Below, piece by piece: positions 7,994 to 17,105 of a stretch of 51,966 bases of DNA (positions within the stretch are counted from its first letter, which is position 1; each line of letters opens with the position of its first letter). The notes under the pieces are model-generated. The model worked only from the letters and a program-made list of their open reading frames with translations, made no database searches and was not told the DNA's origin. Made by a program: the position numbers and the translations under genes. The stretch spans positions 1 through 51,966 of the forward strand of contig JABDFJ010000009.1 of NCBI GenBank assembly GCA_013286645.1, in the 5' to 3' direction. The DNA comes from Chlamydiota bacterium. Lineage in GTDB: Bacteria; Chlamydiota; Chlamydiia; Chlamydiales; Parachlamydiaceae.

Positions 7994-10867
7994 TTACGCT
8001 TTAAGTTGGCTTGCGATGTTAAATATAGACACTTGTTGAGCACCAAAGAGGGCGTGCAGGATAGCTGCGTGTTCCTTGTTATGCAAAGCATACGATCCCA
8101 CAGCTGGCGATGCACTACGCGAACGGCCGACATACGACAACTCCACTCCCTTAGGCAAAAGATCGATGAGAATCGGTCGGATGAAATGCCACGCGCCCAT
8201 ATTACTGGGCTCTTCTTGCACCCAAATGCAATCTTTAATTGTTGGGAATCGACTGATAATCGTTTTGATCGTATCTGCATCAAAAGGATACAGTTGTTCG
8301 ACACGCACAATCAGCATATCATCAGTAGCTGTTTTAGCTCTTTCTGCAATCAGAGAGTAGTAGATATGTCCACTACACAACACTAAGCGTTTGGGATTTT
8401 TAGGAGGGGTTGGATCGTTCAATATCTCTTGAAAAGTGCCTTGCGTAAACTCACTGATAGAGCTGCTACACGCAGGCAAACGCAAAAGGGCTTTCGGGGT
8501 AAAGACAATGAGAGGTTTGCACATTGGCCGCAGTGCCTGACGGCGCAATAAGTGGTAAAACTGAGCCGGCGTGCTCGGATTTGTAATGAACATGTTATTA
8601 TCTCCGGCAAGTAACAGAAAGCGTTCAATGCGTCCTGATGAATGCTCCGGCCCCTGCCCTTCGTATCCATGCGGGAGGAACAACGTCAAAGCAAACTTCT
8701 GGTTCCACTTCTGCTCTGCCGTAGCAATGTATTGGTCAATAACAACTTGGGCGGCATTAGAAAAGTCTCCAAATTGCGCCTCCCAGACCACCAAGGCTCC
8801 TGGATAAGAGCAGCTATAGCCAAATTCAAAACCTAAAACGGCATATTCTGATAGCGGCGAATTATATACATCAAAGCGACCTTGTTGCGGCTTTAAATGC
8901 CTCAATGGAAGATACCCTTTTTCTTTCTCTTGATCCATGATTAACGCATGGCGATGACTGAAAGTCCCACGACAAGAATCTTGTCCTGAAATTCTCACAT
9001 GCCTGTCCTGCCATAATAAAGTACCATAAGCCAACAGTTCAGCCATGCCCCAGTCGACAGGGCGTCCATCTGAACCTTCTTTGACCATTGCTAGACGTTC
9101 TTTATTCAAAAGAGCAAGTTTTGGATGGATTGTAAAACCATCAGGGACGTCACAAATGCCTTTAGCTATGTCTTGCAAGGTTTTTAAATCAACACCGGTT
9201 TCAACATGCTGAAACATCATTTCATGCTTTGGTGCAGCCGCTTCTGCAGGACCATGATCTTTAGCCACAATTTTCTGAGCATGCATCGCTTGTTGCAGGG
9301 CTTTTTTGAATTCACTTTCAAGAGCTTCTGCCAGATGTTGTTCGACCACCCCTTGCTGGATGAGCACATCGCGATATAGCTCTCTAATCGGCCGCTTCTT
9401 GCGTATCAATTGATATTCCAATGGTTGTGTGAAAGCTGGCTCGTCACCTTCATTGTGACCAAATTTGCGGTAGCAGTTAAGATCAATGAAAACATCGCAG
9501 TTAAATTTTTGGCGCAACTCAATCGCCAAATTTGTCACATAGATACATCCATCAGGATCTTCAGCATTCACATGAAATACTGGAGCACTGAAGGTACGGG
9601 CAATATCCGTGCAATAACGCGTCGATCGAGCATCTCTTGGCCATGTGGTGAAGCCGATTTGGTTATTGATAATGATATGGATTGTGCCACCTGTAGTATA
9701 CCCTTTCAGTCGGCTCAATTGGAGGGTTTCATAGACAATCCCTTGTCCAGCAATCGCTGCATCACCATGGATCAAAATAGGAACCACCTTAGATTGACCA
9801 GCGTCATTAACACGTAGTTCTTGGCGTGCGCGCGTCTGCCCTTCCACCACAGCCCCCACAGATTCGAGATGGCTTGGATTCGGGGTCAATGTCAGTTTGA
9901 TTTTGTGTTTATGGATCGTTTTAACTTCCGAATAAAAGCCTTTATGATATTTGACATCGCCGCTCCCTTCAACAGACGCTGGGATATACCCTTCTTCAAA
10001 TTCAGAAAAGATATCGGCATAAGACTTATCAAAGATATTACACAACACATTAAGACGTCCCCGATGGGACATCCCGATGATGAATTCATCAATGCCATGC
10101 AACGATCCCGTGTCGACAACAGCCGCTAATATCGGAATCAACGTTTCGGCACCCTCTAAGGAAAAACGCTTCTGTCCCACATACTTGGTGTGGATAAAAT
10201 GTTCAAATAACTCAGATTTATTTAAATGCTGCAAGATCAAGCGCTTTTGATCCATCGTCAAATCGATTTTAAAGCGGCGCGGTTCAATGTGTTGCTGCAG
10301 CCAATGTTCCAATTCGGGATTTTGCAGTCCCATGTACTCCACACCAATCTTCTCACAATAAGTTGCTTTAAGTGCTGTAATGATCTCGAGCAACGGCGCA
10401 CTCTCTTCTTCTAGCAGACCGCAGGTGGGAAAATACGTCGACAAATCTTGTTTGGTAAAACCATAACTCGACAGATCCAACTGCGGCGGTTCATGGGGTT
10501 GTTCGAGAGCAATTGGATTCGTTTTAGCCATTAAATGGCCATAGGTTCGATAAGCTTCAATTAAATTAAAAACGCGCCAATCCCCTTTCTGACCGCCAAA
10601 CTCCACTTTTGGGTAATAAAGCACCGATTGGCGCGAGCTAGTTTCTAGGGGAGGTAATGTAGGCAGCGAGGCTAGAGGGGCAGCCATCGCAGGCGCTACT
10701 GGGGTCTTGGCGGGCCATTCTATAGATACAGGGGACACTTCCATTTGGTCAAAAAGCGTGCGCCATGAAACGTCTACAGCCGAAGGATTTTGGCTATACT
10801 GTGCATATTTCTCCTCCAACAAATCGAGATTGAGAATACCGCTGTTAATCAATGCATTAAGATCCAT
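7994..10867 (-). CDS. sucA: 2-Oxoglutarate dehydrogenase E1 component
   Basis: The thiamine-diphosphate E1 subunit that decarboxylates 2-oxoglutarate in the TCA cycle. The 957-residue length is normal. Seen: an N-terminal helix resembling the E2-contact segment of SucA (LDLLEEKYAQYS, DVSWRTLF), MSHRGRLNVL in the active-site region, the ThDP/Mg motif beginning GDAAIAGQG and ending in NNQIGFTT, and HNEGDEPAF. The ATG has AGGT six bases upstream. It is the first gene of sucA-sucB-lpdA on minus. I recall the C. trachomatis sucAB genes lying beside CT053 and hemN, as here but with five genes' worth of inserted DNA in between. Confidence 0.96.
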   Translation of the reverse strand: MDLNALINSGILNLDLLEEKYAQYSQNPSAVDVSWRTLFDQMEVSPVSIEWPAKTPVAPAMAAPLASLPTLPPLETSSRQSVLYYPKVEFGGQKGDWRVFNLIEAYRTYGHLMAKTNPIALEQPHEPPQLDLSSYGFTKQDLSTYFPTCGLLEEESAPLLEIITALKATYCEKIGVEYMGLQNPELEHWLQQHIEPRRFKIDLTMDQKRLILQHLNKSELFEHFIHTKYVGQKRFSLEGAETLIPILAAVVDTGSLHGIDEFIIGMSHRGRLNVLCNIFDKSYADIFSEFEEGYIPASVEGSGDVKYHKGFYSEVKTIHKHKIKLTLTPNPSHLESVGAVVEGQTRARQELRVNDAGQSKVVPILIHGDAAIAGQGIVYETLQLSRLKGYTTGGTIHIIINNQIGFTTWPRDARSTRYCTDIARTFSAPVFHVNAEDPDGCIYVTNLAIELRQKFNCDVFIDLNCYRKFGHNEGDEPAFTQPLEYQLIRKKRPIRELYRDVLIQQGVVEQHLAEALESEFKKALQQAMHAQKIVAKDHGPAEAAAPKHEMMFQHVETGVDLKTLQDIAKGICDVPDGFTIHPKLALLNKERLAMVKEGSDGRPVDWGMAELLAYGTLLWQDRHVRISGQDSCRGTFSHRHALIMDQEKEKGYLPLRHLKPQQGRFDVYNSPLSEYAVLGFEFGYSCSYPGALVVWEAQFGDFSNAAQVVIDQYIATAEQKWNQKFALTLFLPHGYEGQGPEHSSGRIERFLLLAGDNNMFITNPSTPAQFYHLLRRQALRPMCKPLIVFTPKALLRLPACSSSISEFTQGTFQEILNDPTPPKNPKRLVLCSGHIYYSLIAERAKTATDDMLIVRVEQLYPFDADTIKTIISRFPTIKDCIWVQEEPSNMGAWHFIRPILIDLLPKGVELSYVGRSRSASPAVGSYALHNKEHAAILHALFGAQQVSIFNIASQLKA

Positions 10868-10970
10868 GGTGATACCTAGTATATATTAAACGCCAAGTCG
10901 TACCCATGTGTATACTCTAGCTGCAAATTATTCACAAACAAGATGAAATTTTAATTAAATATCTACGAAT

Positions 10971-11045
10971 GGACGAAATGGACAGTTCTTTAGAAAATGT
11001 CCAATTCGTCCAGTCAGTCCAGGTAGTCCAGGTAGTCCATGTCCA
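10971..11045. repeat. Inverted repeat plus GTCCAGGTA tandem words upstream of sucA
   Basis: A 14-bp near-perfect hairpin (10971-10984 with 10998-11011) runs into four GTCC-based words (11008-11044, unit GTCCAGGTA). It lies in the 294-base gap between divergent sucA and the 894-residue unknown gene. The rest of that gap is AT-rich and should contain both promoters, but I cannot place them with confidence. Confidence 0.6.
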
Positions 11046-11161
11046 ATCTTTTTTCTCCCTCAATGTTTTACTCAAAACCATCAACCTTAATTAACATTGA
11101 AAACAATCTAAATGCAATGTAGTCTTTAAAAACAAAAAGCAAACAAATTCTCAATTAAAAC

Positions 11162-13846
11162 ATGACAGTATTAACCGATTCATATCATCAATCCACAAGC
11201 GGATCCCAATTTCCCCACACTTCCTGCTCATCCCACCCCACTTCTGCTTCCTTGGCACCCCTCACCCCACTGCAACGCACGAAACAAGCTAGTGACAATG
11301 CATTCAGCAACAAAACTGTTGCAGCTCAAGGTGCCACTAGCCCCATCTTCTGGCGTGAAGCTCAAAACGCCCTTCGCTTGTTTCCAAAAGAAGAACAAGG
11401 TCTTTCAACCCCTAATATTAAACGGCTTTTTGGGGCAATTTTTACACAGGAAGAACGTATCAAGGTTTACAAAGCATTAAGCCAAGGCAAACCAAGCGAG
11501 TTATCCTCTTTGTTAAAACAAGTGCAATCACACTTCGGTGCATTCAATAACGGCTATTATCTCGCACACACCATCGAAGCCCTCTTACTTATCCCTGCCG
11601 ACCAACGTCCTCTTGCCATTGATACAATCCTTGCAGAGTTACAAAAAATCACTATAGGCTATATACGTGACGATATCATCAAGGTTTTGTCTTTTATTAA
11701 GCCTGAACAAAGGGTGGAAACCCTTCCAGCCATCGTTGCCTTATTGAAGGGAATTGAGGCTCCAGCCCATCGCAGTGATATCATCAATCAAATTAAAGAA
11801 CTTCCTTTAGAAGAACAAGGACCTCTTTTACAAACTTGCTCTCCTTATCTATGTTCGCTGACACATGCCTATCAGCGCTCCGATGCTCTTCAACTCTTAG
11901 CCATGCTACCCGTTCATGAAAGAGAACAAACCATTCCTTTTTGTATTTCATTTATTGAGGGAATCAAGTTCGATAGCCAGCGCCACGCAATACTAAAAGC
12001 ATGCAGAACGATAAGTAGCTGCGAGCTTAAGCGTATCCTGCAATTATGCTCAGCTTTTGTGGCCTTTCATGAAAATGATGATACCATTATTGGCTATAGC
12101 TATCTGCACGCTATAAATGTATTGAAACATCTTCAAAAGAGCGAAAGACGCCAAACTAAAGCCTTTTTCCACTTAGTTAACATGAAATATTTAGCTAACA
12201 TCGCAAAGGTGTTACCAAAAATTCCACCTACTTATCGTTTGAAAGCATTACAAAGATTGTGTCGCTGCTTCAACATTAGCCTTTTCAAATATAGATTTTG
12301 GACCTATGGAAATATTGTACAAACCATAGTTAAGGATGAAGAAATACGAAAAGCAACCCTTGAATATCTTCAGCATAAACTAACTTCCACCTCTTCACGT
12401 GTTGAAACTCAAGAGTTTGTCGATTTCGTCACTAAAAATCGCGGTACGCTAGGCATTAGCCAAGAACACCCCCTTTTCCAATGTGCCATCTACACTCAAG
12501 TGAAAATAAACCCTGCTTTAGCCCAAAATCCTCATAATCCCTTTACCCTTTTCAGCAACCTAAAACGCATTCACGCCGAAGAAGCACTACTCCCCTTAGA
12601 ATCAACTTCTATGCTCACAATAACCCTTCCCAATAGTACCACCAAGGAAATTTCGGTTACAGTTTGCTTACAGGGCTTCCAAAAACGCGCCACACAGCAA
12701 AAATTTTGCTTTAAAGACTTGGACATTTTCAAAAAATCTCCTAACAAAGAGCATCGTGTCGGTCCCTTAGCGATGGAAGAACTTTTCAATGCCATCGAAG
12801 AAAGACAGCAGAAGCTATCGTCCGAAGAACAAAAAATCATGCAGCAGCACATCGACGCCCACTGCTTGGAATGGGACAACCCCCCCGCTCCCACAAATGG
12901 TCAGCAAACTGCTGAATCAATAAGCACCCTCAATCGATTGCGCGCCGCGACGATTTCCGGATCGGCCAATGTGCATTCAGGCTTTGTGCGCGAAATTCCT
13001 ATTATGCTGACAGAAGAAAAACAGCCTGACGACCCTATAGAATATGAGGTCTATTACCTCTACGTCATCCTAAGTGCCATTAAAAAAGAATCAAAAGAGA
13101 TCGCTCCAGGAGAAGTTCTTTCCCCACAAGAGATGATGTTTCTTTCTTTCTGCAATTGTGTGCGAGATTGTGGAAAAGGGCAAAAAAGGGGCATAGTCAG
13201 ATTTTATAACGATCTATTGACAGCAGATCAACGCCATCCAGCCCATCCTCAAGCAATTACCAGTGATGAAGAACTCATCCTGACACCCGTGGATGCTGAA
13301 GTGCAGCGCCTATTAGAAAAACTCTCTAGCTCTGAATCCATTGTCAAAACACTGCTAGGTATTGATGAAGATGGTGAACTTCCCCCATTAGTCAAAAAGG
13401 AACTCATCCACCAAACGGATGATATTAAAGATCGTTTTCACTTACAACTAGGCTTAAATTACAATTTAAAATTCGATCAATTTGCATGCTGCATTGATCC
13501 TACCTTGATCAATTTGATCCAAAAAATTGATCTCACCACCACCCCTCCAAAAGGTATTGAAGCTCACAATGCGCTGCTTAAATTGCTCGCCGCCATCAAA
13601 CCAAATCTACTGCTCACCTATGCTAAAAGAGCACTCATAGAAACTATCGAAGCAAAAAAAACAACACCCGAAAAAATAATCAAGCTTATTGAGACTAAGA
13701 CGCTTAAAAAACATGAACGGTTGAACATCCACAGATACATCGAATATGAAACAGGCGATGATTTAATACCTATCTATAAAGGTATCAAGGATGAATGCGC
13801 ACTTACCATCCTACATATTTTGGGATACATCAAAATAAACAACTAG
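11162..13846 (+). CDS. Large helical-repeat protein of unknown function, effector candidate
   Basis: An 894-residue protein I cannot assign. The first 55 residues are rich in Ser, Thr, Pro and Gln with no signal peptide, as in type III secretion leaders. Residues about 60-430 look like alpha-helical repeats with recurring LP-x5-R or LPxxEQ turns (LLLIPADQRPLAI, LPLEEQGPLLQ, LAMLPVHEREQTI). Residues about 620-740 form a more compact, Cys-containing region (MMFLSFCNCVRDCGKGQ) followed by a helical C-terminus. No membrane segment is visible. The gene is flanked by word-type inverted repeats on both sides and separates the suc operon from the ccs operon, as if inserted. A host-directed role is inference only. 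Confidence 0.75.
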   Translation: MTVLTDSYHQSTSGSQFPHTSCSSHPTSASLAPLTPLQRTKQASDNAFSNKTVAAQGATSPIFWREAQNALRLFPKEEQGLSTPNIKRLFGAIFTQEERIKVYKALSQGKPSELSSLLKQVQSHFGAFNNGYYLAHTIEALLLIPADQRPLAIDTILAELQKITIGYIRDDIIKVLSFIKPEQRVETLPAIVALLKGIEAPAHRSDIINQIKELPLEEQGPLLQTCSPYLCSLTHAYQRSDALQLLAMLPVHEREQTIPFCISFIEGIKFDSQRHAILKACRTISSCELKRILQLCSAFVAFHENDDTIIGYSYLHAINVLKHLQKSERRQTKAFFHLVNMKYLANIAKVLPKIPPTYRLKALQRLCRCFNISLFKYRFWTYGNIVQTIVKDEEIRKATLEYLQHKLTSTSSRVETQEFVDFVTKNRGTLGISQEHPLFQCAIYTQVKINPALAQNPHNPFTLFSNLKRIHAEEALLPLESTSMLTITLPNSTTKEISVTVCLQGFQKRATQQKFCFKDLDIFKKSPNKEHRVGPLAMEELFNAIEERQQKLSSEEQKIMQQHIDAHCLEWDNPPAPTNGQQTAESISTLNRLRAATISGSANVHSGFVREIPIMLTEEKQPDDPIEYEVYYLYVILSAIKKESKEIAPGEVLSPQEMMFLSFCNCVRDCGKGQKRGIVRFYNDLLTADQRHPAHPQAITSDEELILTPVDAEVQRLLEKLSSSESIVKTLLGIDEDGELPPLVKKELIHQTDDIKDRFHLQLGLNYNLKFDQFACCIDPTLINLIQKIDLTTTPPKGIEAHNALLKLLAAIKPNLLLTYAKRALIETIEAKKTTPEKIIKLIETKTLKKHERLNIHRYIEYETGDDLIPIYKGIKDECALTILHILGYIKINN

Positions 13847-13928
13847 GGACAAATGACCTAAAGGACCTAAACGACCTAAAGGACATATTGACATTGCTTT
13901 GTCCTTTAGGTCTTTAGGTCCTTTGTCC
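13847..13928. repeat. GGACCTAAA-word inverted repeat at the end of the 894-residue gene
   Basis: The left arm (13847-13884) starts on the base after the stop codon; the right arm (13901-13928) is complementary but lacks one 9 to 10-base word. The word is the same as in the element at 367-451, 13.4 kb away, and the arms share the block ACGACCTAAAGGAC. It is a probable terminator and lies just before the ccs promoter. Confidence 0.75.
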
Positions 13929-13933
13929 TTCCC

Positions 13934-13962
13934 TTGCGTTTAAACCCCCGGCCGACTATAGT
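13934..13962 (+). promoter_or_regulatory. Candidate sigma-70-type promoter for the ccs operon
   Basis: TTGCGT (13934-13939) and TATAGT (13957-13962) are separated by 17 bases, the ideal spacing for the housekeeping sigma factor (sigma-66 in chlamydiae). It is 22 bases upstream of the lipoprotein ATG and directly after the preceding terminator-like repeat. Pattern match only. Confidence 0.5.
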
Positions 13963-13984
13963 CGCTCCTTTTGGAGTCGAAAAC

Positions 13985-14638
13985 ATGCATGCCTTGTTGC
14001 CTCTTGCCGCTTTTCTTTGGCTGATCAGCTGTTCATCAGGTGCACCTTCCACAGATGCACCCCAAGCTCAGATGGAAGAGATCAAAGGGCGAGATCTTGA
14101 CGGACCCCGACAAGCTGTCTATCGCCTTCGCGTGCCAAACGATTGGATTCGCAGAGATCCCTTACCTGATGAATCGCTGATCGATACAACGAAATTTCTT
14201 TGCGAATTTCTTATACGCGATCAATCCGAAACCGTGCGCATTGCCATCCATAATTTCCCCACCAACACTCTAGAACAGCGCATTCCACCAGCCGCACAAA
14301 TCGCCCGTTGGCAAAGACAATTCGACCCCTTATATACCAATCTATCGAGCACCCAGCCCCAATCTTTTAGCGGCTATAGCGGCTTACTCTTCACCGGCGT
14401 TGGCCTCATCAATGGCGTGGAAACAATAGTATTAGGGTGGTCTTTGCTTCTAGGACAAGAACACTATCGCACCCTCTCAAATACTGCCACACAAAGCAAT
14501 GCAGCCCTCTATAAGCAAATGCGTGCGGACGTGAGCATTAAAGCCACAGGACCGCGCGCCCTTGTAGAAAAGCATCAAGCTGCGATTGTAAGCTTTGCCC
14601 GTTCCTTCGAACTTATTGATGAGATCCCATCCCCATGA
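13985..14638 (+). CDS. Putative lipoprotein of the cytochrome c biogenesis operon
   Basis: A 217-residue protein with a lipoprotein signal: hydrophobic LLPLAAFLWL followed by the lipobox LISC with Cys at about 16. A GGAG site lies eight bases before ATG 13985, which decides this start over upstream in-frame alternatives. The mature part is a single domain of unknown type. The gene overlaps the ResB-like gene by four bases (ATGA), so the two are translationally coupled. This suggests an envelope role linked to cytochrome c maturation or to a c-type electron carrier. I do not recognise the family. Confidence 0.75.
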   Translation: MHALLPLAAFLWLISCSSGAPSTDAPQAQMEEIKGRDLDGPRQAVYRLRVPNDWIRRDPLPDESLIDTTKFLCEFLIRDQSETVRIAIHNFPTNTLEQRIPPAAQIARWQRQFDPLYTNLSSTQPQSFSGYSGLLFTGVGLINGVETIVLGWSLLLGQEHYRTLSNTATQSNAALYKQMRADVSIKATGPRALVEKHQAAIVSFARSFELIDEIPSP

Positions 14639-17055
14639 TGAAATATGCACGCAAGCTCTATCATTTCTTAGGCAGCATCAACTTCACTCTTGTCTTGATT
14701 GCCGCCGTAGCAATGTTTGTCATTGCAGGAACTTTCATCGAATCGTCCACCCAATCCCATCGCTTCGCCGCACGCTTCACCTACAGCAACCCCCTTTTCG
14801 CCCTTTTGCTTTGGGGATTTTTCATCAATATCCTATTTTCAGCCATGCGCCGCTGGCCTTTTAAAGTAAAACATATCCCCTTCTTAATCACCCATATGGG
14901 ACTCCTAATGATTCTCGCTGGAGTCCTTGCCAAACATTATTTCGGACTCCAAGGTGCGATGAGTATTACTGAAGGCAGCGCTTCACACGACATCTTCAAA
15001 ACAGATAGTTACGCCGTCCTCGTTTCCTCAAAAGGCACCCCATCTCAACTATATCCTATTAAAGAAAATTACGATGGCAGCTTCAACAGCACCATCGTCG
15101 ATACACCAGAAGGACTACATCTCCATCTTTTGAATTTCGCCCCTCATTCCTCTGAAAGGCTGCTCACATGGATCAAAGGCAACTATGCGACAATTACAGG
15201 CCTAGCCCCCATTCCTGTAGCCGAAGACAACATAACGGAAGAAGCATTACCGCGCGGCAAGATGGTGCGCTTTTATGAAGGCTCTCCCCTTTGGGAGTTG
15301 CTCGCTATCCGCACTGCTGACGCCCAAGACATGATAGAAAAGCTCTATCGCCAAAACACCTTTCTTCACATTACCGATCGCCTCACTAACAAAGTGCTCA
15401 GCGCAAGACCTCTCAACGAAGCGCTAAAAAATCCATTTGCAATTGAAGATTACGGACTCTTTACAGCTCATTTGAAGCTTAATTTTTCTCCTATCTTAGG
15501 CTTTGAACATCCAGAACTTACTCTGACCATTACAAAAGATAGTCAGATGCAACAGCTTAATATTCCCCTAGATGGGAGCCAGGCCTTACTCAACCTTAAC
15601 GCTACGACGCCCTTTTTAGGCAGCCTTCCCTATGCCCTCGATATTCAAAGCAACCCACACTTAGCCTTCATTGAAGACAACCTCGATGATATTCATCTCG
15701 TCACCATCGACCCATGCGGACAGCTGAGCTGGCAACCCTATCGTAATGAGCGCCTGGATGCTTTATTTTCCTATGACGATGGATATGGCGGATATAGCGT
15801 CCAAGCCGAGCCCCCCATTCTAGCCAAAACTAGCAACCGCACCGACCGCGAAGCCGCTTTAACATTTCGTTTAGAGCGACAACTCACACAAGCGCTCAAA
15901 GAAAACATCGCCCTATCTCCTCCTATACTGATGTGGCAACAAGCATGCGGCAAAAGCTATACAGACTTCTCTAAAAGCTTGCTCGCTTTCTTAACACTTT
16001 GGGATCATACCAACCATTGGATCTATCCCTCGACACAACCGCTGCCAGCCCCACTAGCCCAAGTGATACAGGCGATAGATTGGGCGAACATGACAACTAG
16101 TGACAGACAAGGCTGTCACTTAGCATCAACATTATTCTTCCAGATCGATCCTTATCTACAGTCTGGTGAAGATATCCTCACTGTCTTACATAAAATCCAA
16201 TGGCCTTTATTAGCGCCACTAAAAGCCCTCCATTCTAGCACATCACAGCTCACTCACGATGAATCTGCCGAAATCCTCACCCTATTGACGCAACAGGTGT
16301 TTCTGGCCGCTGAATCCCTCTCTGAAGCTAAATCGCAACGAGATCTTGCTCTATCCACAGAGCAAAAGGCTGAGCTTTTCTCCGCCTTTCTTAGAGCCTA
16401 CTCCATCCATTTAAGCACAATCTCACCACTTCCCTCTACCTCAGAAGAAATGGACGACTTACTACTAGCCTATCATCAAAGTACAACAAACCTCAAAGAG
16501 CTGCCAACACCAGTAGTCCTTGAAACCAATGTCGTTGCCGCACATCAGCCACAACCTCCAAACTCGAAATTAGAAGATCTCTCCCCTCTGATAAAACTTC
16601 ATGTTAGAAAAGGACAACAAGCGCAAAATATCACCTTAGCATACAGTCACAACGCCACCGGATTAAAATGGCCCCTCTTTGATGGGGAATATCTCCTCCG
16701 CTTTCAACCGGCTTTTGAATCTATCCCGTATCATCTGCGCTTGCGCAATGCGCGTCAAATCACGTATGCCAATTCTTCCCAACCCTATAGTTTTGAATGC
16801 GACCTCATCATCACTGATCGACGCACTGGCCACAACGTTGAAAAAACCATCAGCATGAATCAGGTGCACGAAACATGGGATGGCTACCGCTTCTATTTAG
16901 CTGCCATGTCCCCACCGAATGAGGGTGCCGTCAAGCAGGTGCAAATCATCGTCAACCATGATCCAGCCAAATATTGGCTGACATACTCTGGTGCTCTAAT
17001 CCTCACGTGTGGGATTGTCTTATTGTTTATCATGCGCCCCTACCGCCGAAAATAA
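14635..17055 (+). CDS. resB: ResB/Ccs1-like cytochrome c biogenesis protein
   Basis: An 806-residue protein of the ResB/Ccs1 family (system II cytochrome c maturation), which with CcsA delivers haem to apocytochromes outside the membrane. Three membrane segments are visible in the first 110 residues (about 14-36, 56-76, 82-103), then a very large extracytoplasmic region, then a last membrane segment near 780-800. The C-terminal beta-rich part with WDGYRFYLAAMS and the terminal segment is typical of ResB. At 806 residues it is longer than simple ResB proteins (about 450-550), with an extra middle region (about 380-640). It lies between a lipoprotein gene and ccsA. Confidence 0.88.
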   Translation: MMKYARKLYHFLGSINFTLVLIAAVAMFVIAGTFIESSTQSHRFAARFTYSNPLFALLLWGFFINILFSAMRRWPFKVKHIPFLITHMGLLMILAGVLAKHYFGLQGAMSITEGSASHDIFKTDSYAVLVSSKGTPSQLYPIKENYDGSFNSTIVDTPEGLHLHLLNFAPHSSERLLTWIKGNYATITGLAPIPVAEDNITEEALPRGKMVRFYEGSPLWELLAIRTADAQDMIEKLYRQNTFLHITDRLTNKVLSARPLNEALKNPFAIEDYGLFTAHLKLNFSPILGFEHPELTLTITKDSQMQQLNIPLDGSQALLNLNATTPFLGSLPYALDIQSNPHLAFIEDNLDDIHLVTIDPCGQLSWQPYRNERLDALFSYDDGYGGYSVQAEPPILAKTSNRTDREAALTFRLERQLTQALKENIALSPPILMWQQACGKSYTDFSKSLLAFLTLWDHTNHWIYPSTQPLPAPLAQVIQAIDWANMTTSDRQGCHLASTLFFQIDPYLQSGEDILTVLHKIQWPLLAPLKALHSSTSQLTHDESAEILTLLTQQVFLAAESLSEAKSQRDLALSTEQKAELFSAFLRAYSIHLSTISPLPSTSEEMDDLLLAYHQSTTNLKELPTPVVLETNVVAAHQPQPPNSKLEDLSPLIKLHVRKGQQAQNITLAYSHNATGLKWPLFDGEYLLRFQPAFESIPYHLRLRNARQITYANSSQPYSFECDLIITDRRTGHNVEKTISMNQVHETWDGYRFYLAAMSPPNEGAVKQVQIIVNHDPAKYWLTYSGALILTCGIVLLFIMRPYRRK

Positions 17056-17105
17056 CAAAAATTTTAACTTTCAGGTTTATTGCTGATGTTTTATCTTGAC
17101 CGACT

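Noticed and set aside
9410-10129. Long open frames on plus opposite sucA
   Set aside because: They overlap a clear, full-length sucA on the other strand and show no recognisable domain.
13934-13985. Upstream in-frame start for the ccs lipoprotein
   Set aside because: It would hide the lipoprotein signal behind 17 extra residues and start inside the candidate promoter; ATG 13985 has a good ribosome-binding site.
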